From: Gorillibacterium sp.
Lineage (GTDB): Bacteria; Bacillota; Bacilli; Paenibacillales; NBRC-103111
Direction: 5' to 3'
Assembly: GCA_014380705.1 (NCBI GenBank)
Contig: JACMJI010000420.1
Span: 1 to 18,548 of the forward strand
Length of the DNA stretch: 18,548 nt
The position numbers and the translations under genes are program-made. Below the pieces are notes generated by a model, which was not told the DNA's origin, did no database searches, and saw only the letters and a list, made by a program, of their open reading frames with translations. Of this stretch, positions 8,807 to 15,666 are shown piece by piece (positions within the stretch are counted from its first letter, which is position 1; the number at the start of each line of letters is the position of its first letter).

Positions 8807-9328
8807 ATGAATTTCAACAGCGTTGCGGAGATTGTTTTTTACTTTGCTGTCTATTCGTTTGTAGGGTTTTTGCTCGAAAATACATTAAGTTTGGTGCTTA
8901 CCGGAGTTTTCTGGAAGGATGGCTTTCTGCGGAGTCCACATAAACCCATGTATGGCATAGCTCCGGTTATCCTGCTGTACGCTGCCCATGAACTACCACT
9001 AGGGATCACTTTGCTTCTATGTTTTATTGTGCCGACGGCTGTGGAGTTGTTATCGGGCATTATGCTTGATAAGGGACTTCAGCGCAGATATTGGGATTAC
9101 TCCAAGCTGCCGCTTCAGTATCGTGGCTACATCTGTTTGCCCTTCTCCCTGGTATGGCTAGGCCTATCGGCCCTTGTCCTCTACGGAATGCACCCATCTG
9201 TAGCAGCAATATATCGCTACCTAACGCCGGTCTGGGTAGCCATTACTCCGTACTTCCTTCTTTATCTTCTGGTGGATACTTGCCTTGCCATTTGGAAGCA
9301 AGACAGGGTGGCTTTACCGGAGCGCTAA
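8807..9328 (+). CDS. CmpB-like membrane protein (putative ABC-transporter type IV family)
   Basis: A 173-residue integral membrane protein with about five hydrophobic segments. It opens with FYFAVYSFVGFLLENT, near the family's usual N terminus, and contains a WDYSKLPLQYRGYICLPFSLVW block that resembles the conserved W-x-Y...G-x-I-x-L..S-x-x-W core of the CmpB/DUF1113 family. Despite the family name no ATPase partner lies beside it, and its function is unknown. ATG 8807 is chosen because AAAAGGA lies about 9 bases upstream. TTG 8786 with AAGGGGA (8771-8777) is an alternative that adds seven residues. The gene ends only 6 bases from the convergent DUF5316 gene, so the two 3' ends face each other without an obvious terminator. 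Confidence 0.85.
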   Translation: MNFNSVAEIVFYFAVYSFVGFLLENTLSLVLTGVFWKDGFLRSPHKPMYGIAPVILLYAAHELPLGITLLLCFIVPTAVELLSGIMLDKGLQRRYWDYSKLPLQYRGYICLPFSLVWLGLSALVLYGMHPSVAAIYRYLTPVWVAITPYFLLYLLVDTCLAIWKQDRVALPER

Positions 9329-9334
9329 GATTTA

Positions 9335-9640
9335 TTAGGTAAAGTAATAGAACAGGAAGCAGCATAGAAGATTAGGCAGCGAAAATTTGAGCAGATAGCC
9401 TGTTACCCTCGCTCTATCCTCGCGGTCCTTGTGGTTTTCTGTGTTCCAGTTTGCTCTCGTGCGATCTCCACTATTTAAAGAGCCGGAGATAATGATGACA
9501 ACAAGTAAACACAATCCGCCAATGATTCCCGTTCCTTTCAATACCCATGTTAAATCCTGAACGACCGAGGACACTAAAATGATCAGGAGAGAAGCGATGA
9601 CGCCCCAGAGCAAGGGGGAGCGGAGCAGCTTCTTTTTCAT
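9335..9640 (-). CDS. DUF5316-like small membrane protein
   Basis: A 101-residue protein, if it starts at MKKKLL. Two hydrophobic helices (about residues 9-26 and 33-52) are followed by a charged loop with GDRTRANWNTENHKDREDR and a final hydrophobic segment ending in LFYYFT. The GDR.RAN..TE...R motif between membrane segments matches my recollection of DUF5316, a Bacillales family of unknown function. An ATG six codons upstream (9658) is also possible, but a TATAAT overlaps it, so that codon may lie in the promoter; neither start has a strong ribosome binding site. The gene converges on the CmpB-like gene. The function cannot be inferred. Confidence 0.75.
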   Translation of the reverse strand: MKKKLLRSPLLWGVIASLLIILVSSVVQDLTWVLKGTGIIGGLCLLVVIIISGSLNSGDRTRANWNTENHKDREDRARVTGYLLKFSLPNLLCCFLFYYFT

Positions 9641-9656
9641 ATTCCCACATTCTCTC

Positions 9657-9683
9657 ATTATAGCTTGAAAATCCCTTATTCAA
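9657..9683 (-). promoter_or_regulatory. Possible promoter of the DUF5316-like gene
   Basis: On the minus strand, TTGAAT (complement of 9678-9683), a short 15-bp spacer and a perfect TATAAT (complement of 9657-9662). If used, transcription starts near 9650, leaving ATG 9640 as the only available start. The spacer length is suboptimal. Confidence 0.35.
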
Positions 9684-9837
9684 TGGGATTATAGCATGTG
9701 GAGAGGTCCATGGATAGCATTTATTCTCCAACCACTTCTTAGAAAACCACAGACAGTTCTCGTTAAGCAACCCCATTTCGCAACCTTCTAATGGGAAAAG
9801 AAAACCACGAAAAGGAATGAAATTTTTAAAAAGAACC

Positions 9838-9893
9838 AAGGATAAACGCCTATCGGCGTCTTGTAGGGCCGTGCGTTTACCGATGCGGAATCA
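9838..9893 (+). repeat. 56-bp structured repeat, copy A (inverted partner at 18258-18313)
   Basis: It matches the reverse complement of 18258-18313 at 50 of 56 positions by direct comparison; the first 23 bases are identical. It contains an inner hairpin ACGCC-TATC-GGCGT (9846-9859) and a competing outer pairing TAAACGC (9843-9849) with GCGTTTA (9873-9879). AAGGAT at its start can also pair with ATCCTT at 9899-9904. It lies about 50 bases before the padR promoter. The element type is unknown. Confidence 0.8.
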
Positions 9894-9944
9894 GAATGAT
9901 CCTTACCTAATATTTATACTTTCTATTAGAGGAACAAATGGCCA

Positions 9945-9974
9945 TTGACATTTAATGTTATCTTGTTCTACTAT
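9945..9974 (+). promoter_or_regulatory. Promoter of the padR/HAAS operon
   Basis: A consensus TTGACA (9945-9950), 18-bp spacer and TACTAT (9969-9974). It rules out the in-frame ATG at 9955 as a start, because that codon would lie between the hexamers. Confidence 0.7.
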
Positions 9975-9975
9975 G

Positions 9976-9994
9976 TACTTAGCAATACAAAGTA
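9976..9994. promoter_or_regulatory. Putative PadR operator
   Basis: TACTT and AAGTA form a 5-bp inverted repeat separated by 9 bases. It lies immediately downstream of the -10, where a repressor would act. PadR-family repressors commonly autoregulate through such AT-rich dyads. Inferred from position and symmetry. Confidence 0.45.
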
Positions 9995-10017
9995 TTATGA
10001 AATGCAGAGGTGCATGC

Positions 10018-10356
10018 ATGAATGATTCAAGTCAGCTCAAGAAAGGTGTTCTGGAAATCCTCGTTCTGCACTTGTTAAGTGATTCAGATATGTATGGCTA
10101 TCAACTGATCAGTGAGCTTGACGGGCGGAGCAACGGTTTTTTCAAAATGAAGGAAGGTACACTGTACCCGGTGCTTTATCGGCTGGAGGACGCAGGCTAC
10201 ATTATGAATTATTGGGAACCGGAAAGTGAGAAACGGGGAGTACGGCGCAAGTACTACAAGATCACAAACGAAGGCAAGCTGCGCGTCGTTGATTTGAAAG
10301 CGGATTTGTTTGTTTTTATCCAGTCTATTCAAACGGTTTTGGAGGGGAAGCCATGA
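10018..10356 (+). CDS. PadR-family transcriptional regulator
   Basis: A 112-residue winged-helix protein of typical PadR subfamily-2 length. It contains LKKGVLEILVLHLLSDSDMYGYQL at the N terminus, the conserved EGTLYPVLYRLEDAGYI recognition region (about residues 43-59) and the wing RRKYYKITNEGK. ATG 10018 is chosen because AGAGGTG (10006-10012) lies 5 bases upstream and the promoter excludes earlier starts. The stop overlaps the ATG of the HAAS-domain gene (ATGA). PadR/HAAS pairing is a known arrangement in Firmicutes: PadR usually represses its own operon and releases it in response to envelope-active compounds. The ligand here is unknown. Confidence 0.94.
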   Translation: MNDSSQLKKGVLEILVLHLLSDSDMYGYQLISELDGRSNGFFKMKEGTLYPVLYRLEDAGYIMNYWEPESEKRGVRRKYYKITNEGKLRVVDLKADLFVFIQSIQTVLEGKP

Positions 10357-11093
10357 TACCGAGAACAATTGAGGAGTATGTTGGAGAAGTTTTAAAGCAT
10401 ATCCCAGCGAATGCGGCGACAAAGCATAGGATTGAACGGGATTTAACGACCCACTTGTTGGAGCGAGCAGAGGTGGAAGGGCTCGCACACATGCTATATT
10501 CACTTGGATCTCCTGAGGAGACCGCGAGAGAATTTGCCGATAATCTTGAAGGGCAGCCCGGGCATATTGCGCAGGAAATATCGCAACTCCGACAAGAATT
10601 AGATGCAATCAGCGAGCCTTATTATGAGTATAGAACGAAAACTGTGCTGTTCGGACTGCCACTTGTGCATATTAAATTCCGCAGGCGGTGGAGTGCCTAC
10701 GGACGCAGGTCGCCTAAGGCTGCTGTGGCCAAAGGTATTATCGCGATTGGCGATGTCGCTGTTGGCGTGGTTTCGATAGGTGCGGTGGCTCTTGGCGGGT
10801 TGTGTTTAGGTGGGGTATCCCTCGGTCTTCTATCTTTAGGCGGGTTGGCCATTGGCTTGCTGGTTGCTGCTGGTGGTATTGGCATAGGTGCAATTGCTTT
10901 TGGCGGGGTAGCGGTTGGTTTGTTTGCCGCCGGTGGTCTTGCCATTGGAAAGGTTGCGATCGGTGGGCTGGCAATCGGACAGGTCGCCGTGAGTGAATCA
11001 CCTATAGGCACTTATACGTATGATGTTTCTAAAAAGGGACCGCTCACATGGGAGATACTCAAAGGATTGCTCCAACAAGCATATAGGTCCTAA
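10353..11093 (+). CDS. HAAS (DUF1700-like) domain protein with C-terminal glycine-pentad repeat
   Basis: A 246-residue protein. Residues 1-65 resemble the HAAS/DUF1700 helical signalling domain found next to PadR genes (YVGEVLKHIP...LLERAE..GLAHMLYSLGSPEETAREFADNL). A linker with a basic patch (RRRW...GRRS, about 110-120) leads to residues 124-219, where glycine recurs every fifth residue (128, 133 ... 168, then 174, 179 ... 209, 219) as about 19 pentads of the form x-x-[AS]-[IVL]-G. One extra residue falls at about 170-174, and Ser replaces Gly at 214. The segment is hydrophobic, so it could be a beta-helical stack or a membrane-embedded repeat. The sequence does not decide. It ends in a polar tail. 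It is coupled to padR by an ATGA overlap. Function unknown; envelope stress sensing is a guess from context. Confidence 0.85.
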   Translation: MIPRTIEEYVGEVLKHIPANAATKHRIERDLTTHLLERAEVEGLAHMLYSLGSPEETAREFADNLEGQPGHIAQEISQLRQELDAISEPYYEYRTKTVLFGLPLVHIKFRRRWSAYGRRSPKAAVAKGIIAIGDVAVGVVSIGAVALGGLCLGGVSLGLLSLGGLAIGLLVAAGGIGIGAIAFGGVAVGLFAAGGLAIGKVAIGGLAIGQVAVSESPIGTYTYDVSKKGPLTWEILKGLLQQAYRS

Positions 11094-11111
11094 TTGAACT
11101 TGAATTAGCTT

Positions 11112-11155
11112 AAAAAAAGGGAACGGAACCGCAGTTGATGCGACTCGTTCCCTTT
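11112..11155. terminator. Bidirectional terminator between the HAAS gene and the dehydrogenase gene
   Basis: A perfect 10-bp stem AAAGGGAACG/CGTTCCCTTT with a 20-base loop. The seven-A run on its left gives a strong T-tract for minus-strand transcription (the dehydrogenase), while only three T residues follow on the plus strand. It sits 19 bases after the HAAS stop. Confidence 0.75.
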
Positions 11156-11285
11156 AATGTTCCTTAAGGTTTTTTAACTTTTTAACCAACAATAGCTGGT
11201 TGTGCACACCGTTTGCTCCCCCGAAGCAATGGAACACGGGCCTGCTATAGTATGGGCAATCCTCTTGCTGCCTAATTATTTATTG

Positions 11286-12449
11286 CTAAAGCGAATTGCG
11301 GTAAATCGTCGTAACATCCGCACGTTCGAGTCGCTTGAAATTGCCAAAGGAACCATGCACCATTGCCTTGTCGACCATAACTTCTAGCTTACTGTCATCG
11401 ATGTCGTAATCCGCAAGCCTTGAAGGTGCTCCAATGGAGGTCCAGAATGATCGCAGGGAACGAATACCTTCCAGAGCAACTTGGCGATCATCCTTGCCGA
11501 CCGGGTCAATACCGAATACGTTTAGAGCAAACTGTTTGAAGCGGGCAATCCCGGAATCAAGTACGTGCTCCATCCAATTCGGGAACAAGATTGCCAGACC
11601 GCCTCCATGAGGAATATCATATACAGCACTAACCGCATGCTCGATGTTGTGCGTTGCCCAGTCTCCGCCTGTACCCATGGAGGTCATTCCGTTAAGCGCC
11701 ATGGTGCCGCAATAGAGGATGGTTTCGCGATGCTCATAGCTGTTCAGATCTGCAAGCAGTTTAGGAGCGGTGTCAATAACCGTCCGTAGAAGGACCTCAC
11801 AAAACCCGTCCTGAACGGGAGCATTGGTCGTATGGTTAAAATAGTTCTCAAACACATGCGACATGATATCCACCACGCCATAAATCGTTTGATCACGAGG
11901 TACCGAAAAGGTAAAGGTGGGATCGAGAATCGAAAAGCGGGGATATACATGCTCGCTGCCCCAGCCATATTTTTCCTGAGTCTCCCAATTGGTAATAACA
12001 GAACCGCTGTTCATCTCAGAACCCGTAGCTGCCAGGGTCAACACAGTTCCAAAGGGGAGAGCATCCTTAACCTGTCCCTTAAAGGTAATGAATTCCCATG
12101 GGTCCCCGTCGTACTTCGCCCCCGCCGCGATCGCTTTGGTACAATCAATCACACTGCCGCCACCTACAGCAAGAATAAAACTTATATTCTCCTGCTTGCA
12201 GATTTCAACCCCTTTACGCACGGTGGATACGCGAGGATTCGGTTCCACCCCAGACAACTCATGTACGATCGCTCCACATGCTTGAAGCAAATCGATGACT
12301 TGAGTATAAAGTCCACTGCGCTTGATGCTGCCGCCACCGTACACGAGTAGGACTGCAAGACCGGGTTCCTTCAGTTCTTCACGAAGCTTATTCAAAGAGC
12401 CTTTGCCAAAATGCAAATGGGTTGGGTTTTGAAAAGTAAAATTGTTCAT
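11286..12449 (-). CDS. Iron-containing (type III) alcohol dehydrogenase, YqhD/YugJ-like
   Basis: The 387-residue protein has the same length as E. coli YqhD and B. subtilis YugJ as I recall them. It has GGGS at 38-41 and VGGGSVID at 95-102 for nucleotide binding, ATGSE (141-145), and metal ligands Asp194, His198, His267 and His281, in the same numbering as YqhD. It would interconvert aldehydes and primary alcohols with NAD(P)H, the GGGS loop favouring NADPH. ATG 12449 is chosen because AGGAGGT (complement of 12454-12460) lies 4 bases upstream and the protein opens with MNNF as in YqhD; an upstream in-frame ATG at 12500 has no such signal. It stands alone, facing the padR/HAAS operon across a shared terminator. 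It may act in aldehyde detoxification or butanol formation. Confidence 0.95.
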   Translation of the reverse strand: MNNFTFQNPTHLHFGKGSLNKLREELKEPGLAVLLVYGGGSIKRSGLYTQVIDLLQACGAIVHELSGVEPNPRVSTVRKGVEICKQENISFILAVGGGSVIDCTKAIAAGAKYDGDPWEFITFKGQVKDALPFGTVLTLAATGSEMNSGSVITNWETQEKYGWGSEHVYPRFSILDPTFTFSVPRDQTIYGVVDIMSHVFENYFNHTTNAPVQDGFCEVLLRTVIDTAPKLLADLNSYEHRETILYCGTMALNGMTSMGTGGDWATHNIEHAVSAVYDIPHGGGLAILFPNWMEHVLDSGIARFKQFALNVFGIDPVGKDDRQVALEGIRSLRSFWTSIGAPSRLADYDIDDSKLEVMVDKAMVHGSFGNFKRLERADVTTIYRNSL

Positions 12450-12502
12450 AAGTACCTCCTGTATGTAAGTAGTAGAAGCCAATAAACCTACACTCGCCAT
12501 CT

Positions 12503-12511
12503 ATTGTAACA
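12503..12511 (-). promoter_or_regulatory. Possible extended -10 promoter of the alcohol dehydrogenase gene
   Basis: On the minus strand TGTTACAAT is a TGn-extended TACAAT about 54 bases before the start codon. No clear -35 is seen. Confidence 0.4.
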
Positions 12512-12683
12512 GAGCTAGAGAATAAATTCATATGCGGCGTTTGGCTATGCCCGATAAAAGTCGTTTATAATCAAGAAATCTGAGGGCAACAGCGATCGTA
12601 AGAATAATCCGTCATCGCAGCGGTCATCTACACTATTTCTACATTATTGGTAAGCAATATGGTGGGGAGATCATCCCCAAATA

Positions 12684-12728
12684 GAAAAACTACTCTGGGA
12701 GCAGGATTCCCTGCACCTGAGTAGCTTT
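12684..12728 (-). terminator. Terminator of the GntR/ABC operon
   Basis: Read on the minus strand, CTACTC/GAGTAG form an outer stem, with an inner GCAGG-GAAT-CCTGC hairpin, followed by five T residues. It lies about 16 bases after the permease stop. A separate small hairpin (GGGGA/TCCCC, 12664-12678) follows it. Confidence 0.75.
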
Positions 12729-12743
12729 AAGTGGAACGGAAAA

Positions 12744-13436
12744 TTAATCGGCTACCGTCATACGACGAATGAGCAGATAGGACAAACAGAACCAGAGGAT
12801 GCTGAGCAAAGTAACCCAAAGGGCGAATCCAGCGACTGAGTTAGATAAATGAATGATCGTTTTATACACACTACCCCAGATTTCATCAGGAGTAAGAGTT
12901 ATGACAAGGAAGCCGGCACCGCCTACAATAAACATGCCGTTTTTCTTCAGGCGGCTTGCAATTGCCGCAATAAGGAAGCCTAATGCCGAGAATTGGAGCA
13001 AGCCACTGAAATTAATCAAGAGTTCTTCAACTCGGGTGAGACCCAAATTCATGCTTCTAGCTAAGGAAAAGAAAGCCAAGTCAACATCTAGTTTATTCAC
13101 AATCCACAATTCAATGAAACTCATGATGAGATTGACGATTCCCATGCAAACCGAAAGCGAAATAAAAGCGAGGATAATGGAAATCATATAGTCCACGCGT
13201 CGAAGATTCATCCCAAGGGTGTAGGGGAAGGTTTCCTTCAGTGACACAATTCCGCTGACAAATACAAAGATGAAAAGGGCAATCGTTCCACCGGAGACGG
13301 TAGTACTCGTATCACCAAATCGATACAAAAGGACAGTTGAGAGTGCAAAGATCGAGAGGTAGATTGACCAAAAAATGATAAAACCAAAGCGCCCGTTAAT
13401 ATAATGCAGCTTGAGCATGGCTTGAATCGGCTTCAT
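12744..13436 (-). CDS. ABC transporter membrane protein (ABC-2-like permease)
   Basis: A 230-residue protein with about six hydrophobic segments (near residues 18-37, 48-66, 85-115, 140-160, 168-185 and 200-224) and few charged residues outside the loops. No sequence motif identifies the substrate. Its ATG overlaps the stop of the ATPase gene (ATGA), so the two form one transporter; no ATPase domain is fused. This GntR-ATPase-permease order resembles the Ytr-type systems of bacilli, which respond to cell-wall-active antibiotics. Calling it an exporter or envelope-stress transporter is inferred from that resemblance only. Confidence 0.85.
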   Translation of the reverse strand: MKPIQAMLKLHYINGRFGFIIFWSIYLSIFALSTVLLYRFGDTSTTVSGGTIALFIFVFVSGIVSLKETFPYTLGMNLRRVDYMISIILAFISLSVCMGIVNLIMSFIELWIVNKLDVDLAFFSLARSMNLGLTRVEELLINFSGLLQFSALGFLIAAIASRLKKNGMFIVGGAGFLVITLTPDEIWGSVYKTIIHLSNSVAGFALWVTLLSILWFCLSYLLIRRMTVAD

Positions 13437-14338
13437 AGGGTGCCATCCCCTTTCTCCATTGAGGCTTGTTCGGATGCTGATAGATGGACGATGAGCTGTT
13501 GAAAGGATACAGGTCCAATTTCTAGACCTAGCTCATTCGCCTTGCGCCGATCTTCATTACCTGATGTACTCAGAAGGGTTGCAGTCTGCAGCGTGCCAAA
13601 CGTCTCTTGATGCAGAACACGTCGACTGCTAATGAAAGGAGCAACCTTATCACGACTGCCACTTACCGTAAAAGCCATCCCCCGCAATTCGTCAGCATCC
13701 CGATCAATGACGAGACGCCCGTGGTCGATCACCAGCACGCGTTCCAGTAACTTGCTGATTTCATCAATTAAATGCGTGGATAGGATGATCGTACGTGGGT
13801 GCAAGCTGTAATCCTCAATAAGCAGATCATAGAACATCATCCGTGAAGCGGCATCAAGGCCAAGGTAAGGCTCATCGAATATGGTCACCTGCGAACGGCT
13901 GGCTAACCCTACAACGATTCCTAGTGCAGATGTCATCCCACGGGAGAGCTTCTTCACATGGCGTGACGAAGGGAGCTCAAATTCACGAATCAACCGTTCA
14001 GCGTAAACGCGGTCCCATTGTGGAAAGATCAGTGAGGAGATATCTAGAACATCAGAGATTCTCATCGATTTGCTATATTGCTGGCTTTCTTTAATAAAGC
14101 ACATGTTGCTCAGCACCCGTTTGTTCTCATAAGGCTCTTCACCCATAATGCGAATACTTCCCTGACTGGCAAAAAGCTGTGCCGTTAGCAGATGCATCAA
14201 AGTCGTTTTCCCTGCGCCATTTCGTCCGAGCAGACCACATATTTGGTTGCCGGTAATTGTGAAGCTAACCTGATCAAGCGCTGTAACCTTGCCATATTGC
14301 TTACTCACATTTTGCAATTCTATAATGTTGGTTGTCAT
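13433..14338 (-). CDS. ABC transporter ATP-binding protein, YtrB-like
   Basis: A 301-residue ATPase with Walker A GRNGAGKT (about 38-45), signature LSRGMT (about 132-137, replacing LSGGQ), Walker B VTIFDEP with catalytic Glu, D-loop LGLD and H-loop STHLIDE. A C-terminal extension of about 85 residues follows the H-loop region and shows no motif that I recognise. The LSRGM signature is common in YtrB-like ATPases, so I do not treat it as a defect. The gene overlaps both neighbours by ATGA and works with the downstream permease under the upstream GntR regulator. Confidence 0.93.
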   Translation of the reverse strand: MTTNIIELQNVSKQYGKVTALDQVSFTITGNQICGLLGRNGAGKTTLMHLLTAQLFASQGSIRIMGEEPYENKRVLSNMCFIKESQQYSKSMRISDVLDISSLIFPQWDRVYAERLIREFELPSSRHVKKLSRGMTSALGIVVGLASRSQVTIFDEPYLGLDAASRMMFYDLLIEDYSLHPRTIILSTHLIDEISKLLERVLVIDHGRLVIDRDADELRGMAFTVSGSRDKVAPFISSRRVLHQETFGTLQTATLLSTSGNEDRRKANELGLEIGPVSFQQLIVHLSASEQASMEKGDGTL

Positions 14339-14706
14339 TTGCTGCGAACCCCTTTCCCAATCATCTCAATGAGCTCTTCCTTGTTAATCCCAAGTTTATC
14401 TGCCTCGCGCAGCATTGATTCTATAAACTGTTCAAAGAATTGATCCTTGCGTTTACCGATGAGTACCTGCTTCGCTCCATCTGCTACAAACATCCCGATC
14501 CCCCGTTTCTTATACAGAATCCCTTCATCCACCAGAAGATTGACCCCTTTGGCCGCTGTCGCCGGATTGATTTGGTAGTGGGCAGCAAATTGGGTCGTGG
14601 ACGGAGCCTGACTTTCTTCAGGCAGAATGCCTGCAATGATATCATTCTCGATCCGTTCTGCAATCTGTAGGAAGATGGGCTTGCTATCATCCATTTGTTC
14701 GTTCAT
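14335..14706 (-). CDS. GntR-family regulator, YtrA subfamily
   Basis: A 123-residue protein: an N-terminal GntR winged helix (PIFLQIAERIENDIIAGIL, then PSTTQFAAHYQINPATAAKGVNLLVDEGILYKKRGIGMFV, to about residue 78) plus a short helical C-terminal tail instead of a large effector domain. This is the size and design of the YtrA subfamily, which controls ABC transporter operons. The start at 14706 is supported by GGTGAGGAA directly upstream; Met5 has no such signal. The gene heads a three-gene operon with ATGA overlaps, and a palindrome beside the -10 suggests autorepression. The ligand is unknown. Confidence 0.93.
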   Translation of the reverse strand: MNEQMDDSKPIFLQIAERIENDIIAGILPEESQAPSTTQFAAHYQINPATAAKGVNLLVDEGILYKKRGIGMFVADGAKQVLIGKRKDQFFEQFIESMLREADKLGINKEELIEMIGKGVRSK

Positions 14707-14725
14707 TTCCTCACCACCTAATCGG

Positions 14726-14745
14726 TTAACTACTCATGTAACTAA
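14726..14745. promoter_or_regulatory. Putative GntR (YtrA-type) operator
   Basis: Half-sites TTAnnTAC and GTAnnTAA form a 20-bp dyad, 20 bases upstream of the gntR start and abutting the -10 on its downstream side. A dimer bound here would cover the transcription start. Confidence 0.6.
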
Positions 14746-14773
14746 CTATAGAACCAAATGAAACATTTGTCAA
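14745..14773 (-). promoter_or_regulatory. Promoter of the GntR/ABC operon
   Basis: On the minus strand, consensus TTGACA (complement of 14768-14773), a 17-bp spacer and TATAGT (complement of 14745-14750). This is a near-ideal housekeeping promoter, consistent with strong transcription held down by a repressor. Confidence 0.75.
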
Positions 14774-14826
14774 TAAGCACTCTGGAAATTTTTTGCGTGG
14801 AAAAGGGGGATATTTAACAGGATCGA

Positions 14827-14855
14827 TTGGTTGAGGATAGCTAGAGTGCTACAAT
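14827..14855 (+). promoter_or_regulatory. Promoter of the beta-phosphoglucomutase-like gene
   Basis: TTGGTT (14827-14832), a 17-bp spacer and TACAAT (14850-14855) with an upstream TGC that extends the -10. It lies 67 bases before the ATG and diverges from the gntR promoter. Confidence 0.55.
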
Positions 14856-14921
14856 AAGGGAGGGAATACTTGATCAAGGAAACAAACTCAGTACCTTAAT
14901 AGATGGGGATGGAAAGCAGGA

Positions 14922-15587
14922 ATGGGGCCACAGCTTAGAGCCGTAATATTTGATCTTGACGGGGTGATAGCAGACACCAACGAATGCTATAATCGTGCTA
15001 ATCGTAAATTAGCTGAACAGTTGGCTGTCACGATAAGTGATGCTGAGAACGAATCCTTTAAAGGCATTCATCGTTCTGTAATTGTACGAACCATCGCTGC
15101 CAAAACGGGCAGGAGCTATACGGAAGAAGACATTGCAGCACTTGGTATGAAGAAGAATGAATATTATCAGCAGTTAATCGCTGACCTTACCCCGCTTGAT
15201 CTACTTCCCGGGATCGGGACATTTCTCAAGGAATTAGCGGATGAGGGAATTCTTATCGCACTCGCGTCATCCAGCTCGAATTATCGTTTTGTCCTAGAAA
15301 GGTTGGGGATCGGGCATTACTTTCAAGCCATAGCAGACCCCGCAAGAGTTGAACGAATGAAGCCCGCACCAGATATTTTTCTCCTAGCCGCTGATCTATT
15401 AGGTATCCCCTACGAGGAGTGTGCGGCAATTGAGGATGGTGAGGCAGGCCTTACTGCTATACTGGCCACTCCGATGTTCTCTATAGGGGTAGGTTCCGCA
15501 CCATTTCTAGCAACAGCCCATTGGAATGTCTTTGATTGCGCAGGTCTTCATCTTGATGAATTGCGTCAGAGGTTTGAAAAGAGATAG
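14922..15587 (+). CDS. HAD-superfamily beta-phosphoglucomutase-like protein
   Basis: The 221-residue protein aligns along its length with beta-phosphoglucomutases (PgmB/YvdM): FDLDGVIADT (10-19) with nucleophile Asp11 and acid/base Asp13, a cap domain with FKGIHR and MKKNEYY, ALASSSSN, KPAPDIFL and IEDGEAG with the Mg2+-binding acidic pair. Family role: interconversion of beta-glucose 1-phosphate and glucose 6-phosphate in maltose or trehalose use. One key residue differs: the cap His20 of the Lactococcus enzyme aligns with Tyr23. No maltose or trehalose phosphorylase gene lies nearby. Substrate choice within HAD is therefore uncertain, and a related sugar-phosphate phosphatase is an alternative. 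The ribosome binding site before the ATG is weak. Confidence 0.88.
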   Translation: MGPQLRAVIFDLDGVIADTNECYNRANRKLAEQLAVTISDAENESFKGIHRSVIVRTIAAKTGRSYTEEDIAALGMKKNEYYQQLIADLTPLDLLPGIGTFLKELADEGILIALASSSSNYRFVLERLGIGHYFQAIADPARVERMKPAPDIFLLAADLLGIPYEECAAIEDGEAGLTAILATPMFSIGVGSAPFLATAHWNVFDCAGLHLDELRQRFEKR

Positions 15588-15610
15588 TTGAGTTCTATTG
15601 AAGCGATGGA

Positions 15611-15654
15611 TAGACGAGGGGTAGACGAAGAGTAGACGAAGAGTAGACGAAGGA
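15611..15654 (+). repeat. Four tandem 11-bp repeats
   Basis: Four consecutive copies of TAGACGAAGAG; the two middle copies are identical, and the first and last differ at two positions each. They lie between the HAD gene stop and the start of the tubby-like gene, ending 12 bases before its ATG, and the last unit contributes GGAGA to the ribosome binding region. A unit length of 11 means copy-number change would not alter any frame. Confidence 0.85.
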
Positions 15655-15666
15655 GACGATGAGGGT

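Larger units (their letters stand above)
9659..10017. other. Intergenic stretch, about 360 bases
   Basis: No gene is supported here. A minus-strand frame (9471-9839) has no recognisable product and overlaps the DUF5316-like gene. The stretch contains a structured 56-bp repeat (9838-9893), then the padR promoter and a putative operator. Positions 9690-9835 hold nothing I recognise. Confidence 0.6.

Noticed and set aside
9471..9839. A 122-residue minus-strand gene
   Set aside because: It overlaps the DUF5316-like gene in another frame, has no ribosome binding site and no recognisable composition or motif.
9955..10017. Upstream ATG at 9955 as the padR start
   Set aside because: It lies between the -35 and -10 hexamers of the padR promoter, lacks a ribosome binding site and adds residues not typical of PadR.
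11832..12350. A 172-residue plus-strand gene
   Set aside because: It lies wholly antisense to the well-supported alcohol dehydrogenase and has no family features; it is a shadow frame.
13925..13942. Defective ABC signature (LSRGMT) as evidence of a decayed ATPase
   Set aside because: This variant is common in YtrB-like ATPases, and the Walker A, Walker B and H-loop motifs are intact.
14448..14461. Third copy of the repeat: a 14-bp match to copy A (TGCGTTTACCGATG) inside gntR
   Set aside because: It falls in conserved coding sequence without the hairpin partner. About one such 14-mer match is expected by chance in a window of this size.
15611..15654. CRISPR-like array
   Set aside because: The 11-bp units are directly adjacent with no spacers, and no cas genes are present.
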